A stretch of 64,000 bases of DNA from Odiellus spinosus (lineage: Eukaryota; Arthropoda; Arachnida; Opiliones; Phalangiidae), in the NCBI GenBank assembly GCA_963920705.1, contig OY987237.1, positions 15,096,601-15,160,600 on the forward strand, given 5' to 3'. The position numbers were made by a program, and so were the translations under genes. Position 1 is the stretch's first letter, and the number at the start of each line of letters is the position of its first letter. The notes beneath the pieces were generated by a model that was not told where the DNA came from, ran no database searches, and saw only the letters and a program-made list of their open reading frames with translations. This document shows, piece after piece, positions 47,121 through 59,300 of this stretch.

Positions 47121-47936
47121 CATTAGCTAAGCCTAATTTAAATTAATATTAGAAACCAGTTTAATTTCAAAATTTCACTCTCCCTTTTAAAAACTACGTA
47201 ATTTTTCTTCTTTAAAAATAAAATTGTTGAACGGCGCCATTTTGTTTTTCCTCAAGGAGACTAGCTTTTTCTTTTACTTCCTCTAAAAAGCAAAAGGAGA
47301 AAATGTTTTCTTGAAACGGAATTTTAATTCCGGCTAATTATATACATTTTTTATTTTAGCGAAAGTTACTCGGTGTAAGCTCTAACCCCCTTAAAATTAT
47401 TTCCATTTTTATTTTCCGTCTTTCTTAAATTAGATTTAGTTTCGGGAAAATGAAAATTTCCGTTCTAGCTCGACGAAAAACTTATTGCTTATATATTTAA
47501 AGTTTTTTTTTTTAATCTTAATTATAAATCTTAAAATTTTAAGGGCCGAAATTGCGAAATTTTGGCCAAATTTTGTTAAAAATACTTTCAGTAATTATTG
47601 GTTGGTAATTAAGAAGTCGTCTTTCTCGAATTTTAGTAATTAAACATACCATTAACATTATCGATAATTTAAAGAATATAAATTTCGATTAAAAAAATAA
47701 TAGTTTAGATTTAAAATTATATTTTTAATTTGTTTCTAAATTAGGTAAATCTTTACAGTTTCAGTTTAGTCGTATTTACTTTAACAAGATTAGATGTCTA
47801 GGTCTGAAATAGGGATTAGATTACTGTAGATTAACGGCCGAGCTCATAATCAAGGTTACATTTTTCAATCAATCTTTATTAAATTGTAAATTCAAAGTAC
47901 TATGAATTCTCAGATACATATTATTTCTAATATTAA

Positions 47937-48660
47937 ATTACAAACTCATAGAATTTATAAAATAAAGGCTATGAAATCTCAAATTCATAGAATTTATTTA
48001 AAAAATTCTATGAAATCTCAATTTAATAGAGTTTTTTAAATTTAAAATTAATCTTCCAAAATATCTATGCAATTTCAAATTAATTCAGTTTCAAAAAATT
48101 CTATGAAATCTCAAATTCATAGAATTTATTTAAATTCTATGAAATCTCAAATTCATAGAATTTATTTAAAAAATTCTATGAAATCTCAAATTCATAGAAT
48201 TTTTTTAAAAAATTCTATGAAATCTCAAATTCATAGAATTTATTTAAAAAATTCTGTGAAATCTCAAATTCGTAGAGTTTATTTAAAAAATTCTATGAAA
48301 TCTCAAATTCATAGAATTTATTTAAAAAATTCTATGGTATCTCAAATTCATAGAATTTTTTTAAAAAATTCTATGAAATCTCAAATTCATAGAATTTATT
48401 AAAAAAAATTCTATGAAATCTCAAACTCATAGAATTTATTTAAAAAATTCTATGAAATCTCAAATTCATAGAATTTATTTAAAAAATTCTATGAAATCTC
48501 AAATTCATAGAATTTATTTAAAAAATTCTATGAATTCTATGAAATCTCAAATTCATAGAATTTATTTAAAAAATTCTATGAAATCTCAAATTCATAGAAT
48601 TTATTTAAAAAATTCTATGAAATCTCAAATTCATAGAATTTATAAAAATCTATGAAATTA
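47937..48660 (+). repeat. 39-bp tandem repeat of self-complementary units
   Basis: About 16 units. Each contains ATTCTATGAA, a short spacer ATCTCAAA, and TTCATAGAAT, so every monomer can fold into a hairpin, then TTATTTAAAAA. Diverged units lie at the left edge. Frames through it (SQIHRIYLKNSMK repeats) are by-products. Confidence 0.95.
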
Positions 48661-49316
48661 CCCAAATTAATAAAATTTCAATAAACAACATTAATCAAAA
48701 ATCTAAAATGAATTTAAATTGCTCAAAAATAAATATGAAACCTCTAAATAAATTCTAATCCTGAAAATGTCGATAAAATATTGTTATTTGTAAAATACAT
48801 TCATAATGAAAAACCTTAAAAATTTTAACTCTATCAAATCACAAGATATAAATTATTTTAAAAATGAATATAATACCCACTATAGGAAATACTAAAAAGT
48901 TTTTCACTAGACTCCAAATTTCAAACCATATCAAATATCAAAATTTGCATAAAGCCATTCAAAATAACGACGAGGTCCCTAAAAACAACCACCATATATT
49001 TATATACATTTTTTGGCAATAAAAACGAAAATATAAATTCTCTCCAGGGGGGGAAATAAAATTTGCATAAAATTTGCAAAAGTTAATTATTATTTATTGT
49101 AAAAATATTGACCTATTGAATTGAATGGTTAGGAAAGAGACTAATAGGCTTAAGCCTTACTGGGGGGATTGACATCAGTGTAAACATTAACCAAAACGTT
49201 TATTGCGAGCCAGAGATCCTTCCCTAGAGCAGAATCCTTAGGTCATTGAACCCAATAGCGCCCGAAGTTTAAGCTTCACTGCCGAGCTTTCCAACCACCG
49301 CTGGAAGAATATATTT

Positions 49317-49562
49317 ATCAATCTCAGAGTATAGCGCTATCAAAGCTTAGTTCTATCAATAAATTTCTACCTAAAGTTTGTTAGTTCCGTAGTTTTCTAC
49401 GCGGTAAACTCTTAGACTTAAATAAATTGGGTTTCACTTCATTTTTTTATCAATCTCAGAGTATAGCTCTATCAAAGCTTAGTTCTATCAATAAATTTCT
49501 ACCTAAAGTTTGTTAGTTCCGTAGTTTTCCACGCGGTAAACTCTTAGACTAAAATAAATTGG
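49317..49562 (+). repeat. 132-bp direct duplication
   Basis: ATCAATCTCAGAGTATAGC through CTCTTAGACT is repeated once at a spacing of 132 bp (49317 and 49449) with only a few substitutions; a recent tandem duplication. Confidence 0.9.
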
Positions 49563-50295
49563 ATTATTTTTATTTCAAGTTCAGTTTACAATGAAACAAA
49601 TACTGTAGCGGATTGATACATAATGTTAATTCGAGTAACAAAATAAAATAGATTTTAAGATTTAACAACCACTAGAATATTTTTCAATCTAACTGTTTAC
49701 TAGAAACGAATGGGGTGAAGGTTTTTAATGCTATAAAGGTGTCCAGTATTTTACGTACTAAAGACTTAGACTGAAAAATATATAAAAGATTTCTGTCGAC
49801 TGTTTTAGCACCCTCTTGGATTTGGTTTCAGTTTTAGTACGCAGTACAGATTATTTAAGTTTATCTTATGTTTTTATAATGTATAGGAATTAGGATTGAG
49901 CTCGCTGTACTCTTCGACTGATACGAAATATAGATAGGTGCTAAAAATGGCCACAATTCTCTATACTAAGTTACCAGGGTCACCGGTCTTTTTACACTAG
50001 ATTTGTTAGAATGAGAATATACGCTTAATAGTGGTGTAAAGTTACGTTGTATAAACTGGCACCACGCGTTTCGGATTAAACCGGATTATTATTTTTTTTC
50101 CGAGCTAGGAAGCTTCTAAAGAACTTTTAAGACTTTTCATATTGCGTAGTTTCTTAAAACACTAAAATTTTCTACAGTTCACACTATTTTTTTAACTTTA
50201 GACATAATTTTCAACTATATATCTTTTGTTTTAAAGTGATAGTAAACTGTATTTGAATCTAAATTATTAATTATTCTAAATTAAAATAGTTTCCA

Positions 50296-50475
50296 AATAA
50301 TCACCATTTTCGAAATTTTCAATAATAAAATTTTCCCGCCATCTACGTCATCATTATGGTCACGTGATTTAGCTATTGTATAAAGCCTACAGTTGTTGAT
50401 TCTCGCGCGTTCTGGCACGTGATAAGATCAATTTCGCGCCGTCTTTTTCGTAAAAGTACTTTTCGTATTGAAATT
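50296..50475 (+). repeat. Dispersed ~180-bp repeat, copy 1
   Basis: AATCACCATTTTCGA, TTTCCCGCCATCTACGTCAT, GCTATTGTATAAAGCCTA and CGTAAAAGTACTTTTCG are shared in order with 52239-52430. It has CpG-rich words (TCTCGCGCG, CACGTG). Type unknown. Confidence 0.7.
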
Positions 50476-50637
50476 ATCGTTAATTACGTTAAAGAAATAA
50501 ACTCCCAACTCCCAAAAAAGCCTAAAAAATAGGCTTAATTTATCGCGTGCCATACAACCAATTAGGAATAAGTACGCGTGACTTATGACTTATGGTCGGC
50601 AGCTAAAGGACAAGGGCGATCGATACAAAAATAAACA

Positions 50638-50652
50638 CACACACACACACAA
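50638..50652 (+). repeat. (AC)n microsatellite
   Basis: Short uninterrupted AC dinucleotide run. Confidence 0.9.
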
Positions 50653-50999
50653 GTTCACTATGAACATTTACTTTGTTTTGTCGGGAAAGTTTTATTATTG
50701 TATATATTTTTTTCTTTTTAAAAGAATACTATTCTAACTATTAAGGCTATAACTATTAAGGAATCATTTCTAAATCTAGTTTATGACTTTCAAAGTCGTA
50801 TCTCGCGTGAGAGAATAAATAGGTCTTAACTTGGTTTTGAATACTTATTATTTAAACAACAAATACCTCTTAGCAGTTTTTGCTATGAATCAGTAATGAG
50901 CTTTATAAACCGTAATATTTTGAGTTCAACTTAGTTCCAAGGGACAACCTGGAAAAGCCAGGGAAATTAAAAATGGGCCCAAAAGGTATAGGAAAAATG

Positions 51000-51358
51000 G
51001 TCAGGGAATTTATTTGAAAATTGTTAAAAGAATTTATTTGAAAATTGTTAAAAGAATTTATTTGAAAATTGTTAAAAGAATTTATTTTAAAAATGGTCAA
51101 GGAATTTATTTGAAAAATGGTCAGGGAATTTATTTGAAAAATGGTCAGGGAATTTATTTGAAAAATGGTCAGGGAATTTATTTGAAAAATGGTCAGGGAA
51201 TTTATTTGAAAAATGGTCAAGGAATTTATTTGAAAAATGGTCAAGGAATTTATTTAAAAAATAGTCTGGGAATTTATTTGAAAAATGGTCAGGGAATTTA
51301 TTTGAAAAATGGTCAGGGAATTTATTTGAAAAATAGTCAGGGAATTTATTTGAAAAAT
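51000..51358 (+). repeat. 24-bp tandem repeat, ~15 copies
   Basis: Unit GAAAAATGGTCAGGGAATTT plus ATTT, with a diverged subgroup at the left (GAAAATTGTTAAAAGAATTT). It seems to have grown from the GTCAGGGAATTT core of the element family at 7359 and 13626; the sequence just upstream (GACAACCTGGAAAAGCCAGG) supports this. Confidence 0.92.
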
Positions 51359-52238
51359 AAATATTTCAAAGCTGAAAGATATATTAATTAAGGATTTTTA
51401 AGGCATAACCCCAGATTAAGATTAAATTTCCTTTTAATTTTAACGTAAAGTTTAATTAATTTAATATATATTTTAATACTTTAATTGGTATAACTTATAA
51501 CAAAAAGTTTTTTTTTCTTTTAAATATAAATAAACGGGCCTCTATAGTTAAACGAAGAACAGTAACGTTTTAAACTTGGCTGTGATTCTATTCTGTAACA
51601 TTTTTGGCACTCCATACCATCATACCAGAGTATATTTAGTAAAGGTGCAGTGAAATGATATTTAAAAAATAATAAATCTGAAATTCCTTTTTTTTATGAA
51701 AACATTGACGTCATATTGAAAATAAATTTAAACCTACGATGAGAAATTGAAAACTACTTTTCTTTCTATGAGATATAACGTTGCGTATCAATACGCCGTA
51801 ATATCTTTCACCATTTCTCTAACAAAACTTCTTAAACAGATACTCAATAAACTGAATCACGATATAGTAGCGTGACTTGATAATAAACTTGAATGACTCC
51901 GAGACTTGATACGACCTTAATCAAGCTAAATTCTAAATTTTAATTACGGTTTTTCAAAACATTTGGTGCCAAAATCTTGAAAAATCAGAGAAACTATTTT
52001 CCAAACCATGTGATAAATTTCACCCATCCTTTATATTAAAATTAAGAATGTGTCGACACGAAATGAAATAAATCATCATTCCAAATGATTTAAAGTTTAA
52101 AGTAAGGCTGTCACTGAGTTTTCACGAACTCCAAATGAAAATTGAGTAGCATTTTCGGGTTGTTCGTTAAAAAACGATTTAAAATATATATACATATGTC
52201 ATAGAACAAAATTACCACGACAGTAAAAATACATATTT

Positions 52239-52430
52239 CATAATCACCATTTTCGATATTTTCAAAATAAAATTTCCCGCAATACTACGTCATCAATATT
52301 GTCGCTTGATTTCGCTATTGTATAGAGCCTAGAGTTAATTCTCGCCCTGACAGCACCAGTGAAAGGATCGCTTTCGCGTGGTCTTTCGCGTAAAAGTACT
52401 TTAACGTTTCGTACGAAAATTTCGTTTTGA
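52239..52430 (+). repeat. Dispersed ~180-bp repeat, copy 2
   Basis: Diverged copy of 50296-50475; same orientation, about 1.9 kb apart, just left of the family B MITE. Confidence 0.7.
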
Positions 52431-52500
52431 AGTTTCTTTCTAATGCCTCAACGCGGAGGTATAAAATTTTGAATATGTCGTTTTAATTGTATGATAAAAC

Positions 52501-52817
52501 CAGAAGTAGATGAAACCCTCCTTTGAAGTCTACTACTCTAATGTTCGATATAGCGCTCCTCTCTGTATGGGTAAAATTCCCAATTTTACGAGATCGGAGG
52601 GGTCCTACTTCATACCCCCTGTCGTCCACAAACGACGACGTTTTTTTGACGAACTCCAAGGCTGCTAGATATATTCGCTCGACGAACTCCCGCTCCGAAA
52701 ATATCTACCGTTAGGAGGCGTACGAATCGCGCTTTTTGAGACTAACCCATACAGAGAGGGGTAGACAAGACCAGGGAGTAATTGACTTCAAAGGAGGGTT
52801 TCATCAGAGGGTTTCTG
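52501..52817 (-). mobile_element. Family B MITE, copy 5, internally deleted
   Basis: 317 bp, same orientation as the 20235 copy; lacks ~20 bp around the GGAAATTCTCTCTC part. Flanks ATAAAAC (52494-52500) and ATAGAAC (52818-52824) are 7-bp duplications with one mismatch. Its right end carries a small rearrangement (CATCAGAGGGTTTCTG). Confidence 0.88.
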
Positions 52818-52824
52818 ATAGAAC

Positions 52825-53690
52825 TAAAAATGGTGATAGCCCCACTTGAAATAAAATGATTAAAACTATTTTTATTTATTACGAGATATAATAATATCTA
52901 ACAATACACCTTCGATGTTTACAAACCATTCCCAAATGATACTTTACTATAGATATTTATGAAACATTCCAACACATCACATCTTCTATAAACCAATTAG
53001 ACTTGTCACTACGGACCCCGTTCTGTTACTAGGTATATAAAGATAACGAAAGCCCCTCTTTAGTGACAACTGAAACCGTCTATTAGTCAGTCATAATACA
53101 TATGTTAATATACCGACGTAGGTATATTTATTAGAAGGTAGTAGCCCCCTTTTTAACAGACCCCGAAAAATCTCTTCACGGGGTTAACCAAAGGTCATAT
53201 CAGTTCCCCGTGAAAAGTTCCGTGTTCCAACCCTCCCCTTTAGATCTACACCATATGTTGTAGTCTAGAAAATATATGGTACGACCTTCCCCGTATTCTA
53301 GGTGACGGAATTGTTCCCTTCATGGTCAGTCTAAGTTTTCAGCGCGTAGAAACCTAATAATAGTGTTTAAATTATGATTATGTTTTATTAGAATATAGGT
53401 TTATTGACGCTGATACCTGAGACTGCTTTGGGGTTATCTGGGTGTCATTGTGGGATGGTTAACTTTTTTTTGTACGTGACTATTTTTCTCTACCATGTTT
53501 ATTATTGGATACCATTCCGCCCCGGTTTTTATCGTATTGCAATTTACTCTGAAACAAGCCACGCCTAGACGAAAAAATTTTTTTAAGGTTTTTTAACCCT
53601 GAGTTAACGTTGTTCTCTGATTTCCCTCATTGTATGGCGAAATATTATTTCATATCCGTTATAAGGTAATGAACTGGGGTTTTTTTTATT
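52825..53690. other. Non-coding stretch, no gene seen
   Basis: Nothing recognised apart from TATATAAAG at ~53032, which has no gene behind it. Confidence 0.35.
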
Positions 53691-53699
53691 GGAGGAATA

Positions 53700-53990
53700 A
53701 TTATTTATAGTTAAATCCACTAATAAAAAAATTTACAAACAATATTAAACTAGAAATAAATTTAAAACATACCATCAATAAAAATAGGCTTAGCTGGATT
53801 CACGGAGATCCTGCATTCCTCATATAAGATCCATTGATCAATGTTATTAGGGGGTTTCAGGATATCTCCGTGAATCCAGTTAAGCCTATTTTGATTTTTA
53901 ATTATAAATTTATTTTTAGTTTAATATTTGTTTGTAATTAAACGATATTGAATCGACAAAAAATCAATTGTTGTTAGGCTGCATTCTCCA
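53700..53990 (+). mobile_element. TTAA-type foldback MITE, tips decayed
   Basis: Arms AAACTAGAAATAAATTTAAA, GGCTTAGCTGGATTCACGGA and their inverses are clear; right end reaches TTGTTAGGCTGCATTCTCC but the terminal TTAA is lost. Confidence 0.75.
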
Positions 53991-54353
53991 AACTCTCCGT
54001 TGATCCTTGCTAAGCCTACTTTCGTCAATAACGTCCGGTTATTCCCGCGGTACATTGATATTAATTTATCTATAACACCCGATATGTTGGTTCCAGCTGT
54101 ATTTAAGTAGACGAAGTTTTATATCAAATATATATATCCAAGTTTATTACCCTATGACACTGTACATTTCAAATTGGCCTCACACGCTCACAGTGAACAT
54201 GTAACCAGAGAAAACAATCTGTAGCACCTTTTTTACACCGCTAAAACCACCTGGTGGGGCGATGCTGTCAACGTTCAATAGCCGCGCTATTAATTTTATT
54301 TGATTCGAGATCCATTTCCCTTATTTTAATTTTAAAACTTTTACTGATATGAT

Positions 54354-54522
54354 CAGGGGCGTCGCTAGGATCTTCGAATTGGGGTGGCTAATCAGGGCAA
54401 TAGGGGCTTTTGGTGGGGCTTATCAGGGCGATTCGGAGGGCTATTCAGGGAACACGTGTATTTTTTAAAAAAATGGGGGGGGGGTAATTTGAAATTTGGG
54501 GGGTTATCTAGCGACGCTCCTG
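54354..54522 (+). mobile_element. 169-bp hAT-like MITE with 8-bp TSD
   Basis: Ends CAGGGGCGTCGCTAG and CTAGCGACGCTCCTG are inverted; flanks GATATGAT (54346-54353) and GATATAAT (54523-54530) are an 8-bp duplication with one mismatch, as expected for hAT. G-rich interior. Confidence 0.82.
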
Positions 54523-54679
54523 GATATAATTTTTAAATTATATATAAAACTCTTTCAACATAGTAAAAGTATTTGAATTATTATAATGAAGTTTAATTGA
54601 AATTAAATATTATTACTAGAATAAGAAAAAATGGTTAATTAGTTAATTATTTTAATTAATAATTAATTGAATGCATAAT

Positions 54680-54800
54680 TAAATAACGAATAATTGAATG
54701 AATGATTAAATTAATAATTGAATGAATGATTAAATTAATAATTGAATGAATGATTAAATTAATAATTGAATGAATGATTAAATTAATAATTAAATAAATG
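54680..54800 (+). repeat. 24-bp tandem repeat, ~5 copies
   Basis: Unit GAATGAATGATTAAATTAAT plus AATT, decaying at both sides. Confidence 0.88.
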
Positions 54801-55404
54801 ATTAAATACATTTTCACTGCAAAGAATTTGTTTCACGTTTATAATGTGTGTAGATTTAAAACAGGAAAATTAAATTTTAATTTCTCGCTATTTTTAAAAT
54901 TTCGTTAAAAATGTGACTTTTATGTGTTGTCACGCGCTTGTGGTTCGGCACAGTTCAAAGTTCATTCAGTGTACGTGCTTGTTTCTCTATAGAGACTGTC
55001 TTGGTTCTTCAAAGAACCCGGAAATGGTTCATTTTTTTATTTAATTCCTTATCTAAATTTTTTGATTCAACTCTTCTGTTATTTTAACGGTTAATTGTCG
55101 GCTACTTTTAAGCGTTAATCTGTCATAAGTAATCTAATGATCTGATTTGATAATTAGTTAGTTTAATTATAATACGGATTTTAACGGGAATTGTATTTCG
55201 AATCGTATTCAAATTCATTTAAAAAAAAAAAAGAATGTTCATCTTTTTTTTTATAAAATCAGGTTAATCATTTTAATAAATTAAAAACCAATTTCATCTC
55301 TTTTAAATAATCTCCTCTAATCCTAAATATATCAGACCAATAAAAGTTTAACCACAATTTAACCACGCATTCAAACAATTTAATGATATTTTAACAGTTT
55401 AATT

Positions 55405-55675
55405 AACTTTGAAACAATTTAATCATACATTTAAACAATTTAATCATTCATTTAAACAATTTAATCATTCATTTAAACAATTTAATCATTCATTTAAACA
55501 ATTTAATCATTCATTTAAACAATTTAATCATTCATTTAAACAATTTAATCATTCATTTAAACAATTTAATCATTCATTTAAACAATTTAATCATTCATTT
55601 AAACAATTTAATCATTCGTTTAAACAATTTAATCATTCGTTTAAACAGTTTATTCACGTTTAAACCGTTTAATCA
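55405..55675 (+). repeat. 21-bp tandem repeat, ~12 copies
   Basis: Unit AAACAATTTAATCATTCATT plus T; the last units drift (CATTCG, CAGTTTATTCACG, CCGTTTAATCATCG). Frame through it (FKQFNHS repeats) is a by-product. Confidence 0.95.
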
Positions 55676-56462
55676 TCGTTTAAACCCTTAAATTATAATT
55701 TTTTTTGTTAAAATATAAATTTAATATAACTAGATAAGAATCAAAATTGATCTTAAATATTTTTAATCGAGATTAAATCATTTTAATCCCTATTTAATTA
55801 CGTAAACCTAACCTTACGGAAGTGACTCGCAATTTAGCGTAATTGATAAAATTTATTAATAGGTCAAATAATATTAATATTCGTATGTTGATTTCTCTCT
55901 GTAAAAGTTTGAACGTCGAGTTTGAATCATATCTGTCAGAGCGTATAAACGAATGACCTTTAAAATATGGGTATAACGTCACGATGACGTATCGCTCTTG
56001 GTATCACGGTCATAACGCTTTTGAGAATTGGATTTGTGTTAAATAAGGGAGCAAAATGGTGTCATATTCGAGTAATGTACGTAAAACGCACCAGAGGAGG
56101 TCATTCGCCGTGACACCTTTTGTGAAAATGGGATTGAAATAAAAAATAAAAAGAGAAAAATTCGGTACAAGTTCATGGAAACCGAGTGAGAGAACGAAAA
56201 ACCCAAACCAACGAACGTAGAGAGACTAGCTCTAATTAATACTATCTTTCAAATAGGTCACTTTATCTAACAGCCTAGCCAGGGAAAGCCCCACAATTCG
56301 ACCTATAATTCCAAACTCTCTCTCTCTCCTAGTTCCATTAAAATATGCTCCCGTTGTTCCAAAATATCGATATCACAGCGAATTTATAAAAGGGTTAAAT
56401 TATTTTTCTGTTTTAAAGTGTGGCTGTCACTTCAGAACTATATTTTTTCGTTTTTCATATTT

Positions 56463-56936
56463 CAGGGTGACCACTTTTCCTATATTTCCTATTTTTTCCT
56501 ATATTTTCACCTCCTTCATATTTTCTCCTATAATTTAATGTCAATTCCTATAATCTCCTATATTTCTACTCAAAATCTCTAGTTAAGGGTAAAGTTCTAA
56601 ATCATCCTGTCAGCTGTGGCTGTATAAGATTATTTTAGCTTAACTGTACATTTTCCAGTTAAAATAGTCTGTAAAATTCCATACTATTTAAGCAATTGGA
56701 TCCTATTAATATCGTGTTTAAACCGGTGGCGAGAGTTGTGACGCAATAATAAACATGGTTCCTACTTTTAATTAATTATTTTCCTATTTTATCATATATT
56801 TTCCACTTATTTCTTCCTATTTTATCCTATATTTTACTTAAAATTCTTCCTATATTTTCCTATATTTCGCAAAGAAATTTCCTATATTTCCTATATAGTA
56901 TTTTCAAATTTTCAGTGGTCACCCTGAAACTTATAT
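56463..56936 (+). mobile_element. 474-bp hAT-like MITE (CAGGGTGACCAC ends)
   Basis: Perfect inverted ends CAGGGTGACCACT. The outer thirds are full of TTTCCTATATTT-type words; the middle is unique. No clear target duplication. Interior style resembles the element at 58577-59096. Confidence 0.75.
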
Positions 56937-56958
56937 TCGAAATTTTACACCTTCGGGT

Positions 56959-57365
56959 TTAAAGGGAGAATGCAACCTAACAAAAATTGAATTTTTTATC
57001 GATTCCTTATCGTTTAAATAGGCCTAATACACTTGTGAAAATAGTTACAAAACAAATATTAAACTATAAATAAATTTAAAACTTACACGGAAAATAGGCT
57101 TAGCTGAATTTGTGGAGTTTCCCGTATAAGAACTAGCGACCAATAACATTGATCGATGTCTCTTATATGAAGAATGCGGGATCTCCATGATCAAAGTCCT
57201 TATATCTCCATGAATCCAGAAATAAATTTAAAACTTACTATCAATCAAAATAGGCTTAGCTGGATTCATGGAGATCCTGCATCCCCAATATAATAGCCAT
57301 TGGTCGCTGGTTCAGGGTATCTCCATGAATCCAGCTAAGCCTATTTTGATCGTAAGTTTTAAACT
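56959..57365 (+). mobile_element. TTAA-type foldback MITE, rearranged
   Basis: Left tip TTAAAGGGAGAATGCAACC is intact. The core is duplicated (two GGCTTAGCTG segments, 57098 and 57254), as if two copies were fused; the right end stops after GTAAGTTTTAAA. Confidence 0.72.
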
Positions 57366-57369
57366 TCAA

Positions 57370-58380
57370 AATTAAAATTACAAATTATTGAATATTTAAC
57401 TAATTATCTTTACTATATTTCGACTCATATCCAATCAAAAATTAACCATTAACAATAATTTAATGAGTTCCAAAAATAAACCAAAAAATCATTAAAATTT
57501 CTCTCATTTTAAATTTTAAAAATATAAAATTAATATTTAATTATTTTTAAACAAATTAAATATTCGTTTAATTTTAAAAATAACGTAATTAAATTCAAAA
57601 TATTTATTGAAAGTTACGGACACGCTTAAATGAATTTTTTATCTTAAAAAGAAAATTAGAAATAAAAATAAAATTTGAAAGAAAAACATTTTAAGTGGTT
57701 TCCTTTGGGATATATTATTGTCGCCCCAACCTGAATGTTTCCTCTTAATGTCGCTATTTTTTTCCCAGTATGCGCAACATTCTTGTTCCAAATATTGCGC
57801 TCAGGAAAAGTGTTGGTTCCTTCCTTGAAGGGAAAAAAATCCATTTCTTATCATCCTTATTACGCATTTTTGTAATTTCTTTTTTTAAGCGTTGCTTTCC
57901 TACTTTCACTCGATTCGCGATATGGTACATACTCCCGATTTATATTAATAGAACACCCTTCCCCCCTTAGCGCTGACTATTTTTCGCAAATTTATAGTTT
58001 TGTTTCAGGCGCATGCGTGCGAGACTTGTTTTTTAAATAAATATACAAATACATTAAAGGATGGGTGAAATTTGAAATTAAATATTATTATTATTATTTC
58101 AGTTTTTACCCATTTTATTTTTAATTTAAATTTAATTGGAAGGAAGTTTTGAACTTAAAATATTGTACGGAAATTTTTTTAACTTCAATTTAATTAGAGA
58201 ACATTTATTGGGTTAATGTTTTTAATTATAATAAACATAAATGGTAGGTCTAATTTATGATTTTTTTAGTTTAATTTAGGATTTTTTTTGAGTTTAATTT
58301 AGGTTCATTTCTGAGTGTAGTTTAGGATATTTTTTTAGGATATTTTTTAGGGTAATTTAGGATATTTTTTGAGTTTTATT
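57370..58380. other. AT-rich stretch, no gene seen
   Basis: Low complexity; a repeated TTTAGGATATTTTTT-like motif between 58260 and 58375. Confidence 0.35.
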
Positions 58381-58387
58381 AATATAA

Positions 58388-58576
58388 TATTTGGGTACAA
58401 TTGATGATAGAATTTGAGTACAATTGGTGATAGAATTTGAGTACAATTGGTGATAGAATTTGAGTACAATTGGTGATAGAATTTGAGTACAATTGGTGAT
58501 AGAATTTGGGTACAATTGATGATAGAATTTGGGTACAATTGGTGATAGAATTTGAGTACAATTCGTGATAGAATTT
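58388..58576 (+). repeat. 23-bp tandem repeat, left part
   Basis: Unit GAGTACAATTGGTGATAGAA plus TTT, about eight copies, cut by the insertion at 58577-59096. Confidence 0.93.
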
Positions 58577-59096
58577 CAGGGCTCCCAGACCACCTATAAT
58601 ACCTATAATTACCTATAATTCTGAAGTGATCCTATAAAAACCTATAATTTCACTTTTTAACCTATAATACCTATTTTTTGGGGAATTTGTTCAATTTCGG
58701 TGATAAAATTCGAAAGGAATGAACTATATAACTATAAAAATTATACTTTTGCTTGAAAAAGTGCAAATGATTGCTAAAAACCAAGCTGTGGCAGAAAGGT
58801 TTCCTCTCCTAGGTCACTGGTAATTATTACTCTATTTTTTTAGGAGTTAGGTAGACTGTTGAGAGGGGCGTGAGTAGCTGGTAGTGCCAAAGGCAGAGGG
58901 ACGGGTCTAGAGGCTATAGAACCTATATTGCATTACATGTCAGCGAAACCTACCTATAAAACACCTATTTTTCGAAACTAAAAACCTATAAAAGTCCTAT
59001 AAATTGATATTTTTGGACCTATAAATTACCTATATTTTTGGCTTTTAAAACCTATAATACCTATAATTTTTTCTGGGCTATGCGCTGGGAGCCCTG
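58577..59096 (+). mobile_element. 520-bp hAT-like MITE splitting a tandem array
   Basis: Perfect 12-bp inverted ends CAGGGCTCCCAG; both flanks carry GAATTT (58571-58576 and 59097-59102), a 6-bp duplication or simply the array register. The interior has many CCTATAATACC-type words at both ends and a unique middle. Confidence 0.85.
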
Positions 59097-59300
59097 GAAT
59101 TTGAGTACAATTCGTGATAGAATTTGGGTACAATTGATGATAGAATTTGGGTACAACTGATGATAGAATTTGGGTACAATTGGTGATAGAATTTGGGTAC
59201 AACTGATGATAGAATTTGGGTACAATTGATGATATAATTTGGGTACAATTGATGATAGAATTTGAGTACAATTGGTGATAGAATTTGGGTACAATATATT
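59097..59300 (+). repeat. 23-bp tandem repeat, right part
   Basis: Continuation of the array at 58388, about nine copies, ending at a decayed unit before 59300. Confidence 0.93.

Noticed and set aside
48067-48655. Plus-strand frames with SQIHRIYLKNSMK repeats
   Set aside because: By-product of the 39-bp hairpin array.
50903-51391. Frames on both strands with QINSLTIF or YLKNGQGI repeats
   Set aside because: By-product of the 24-bp array; open on both strands at once.
55409-55663. Frame of FKQFNHS repeats
   Set aside because: By-product of the 21-bp array.
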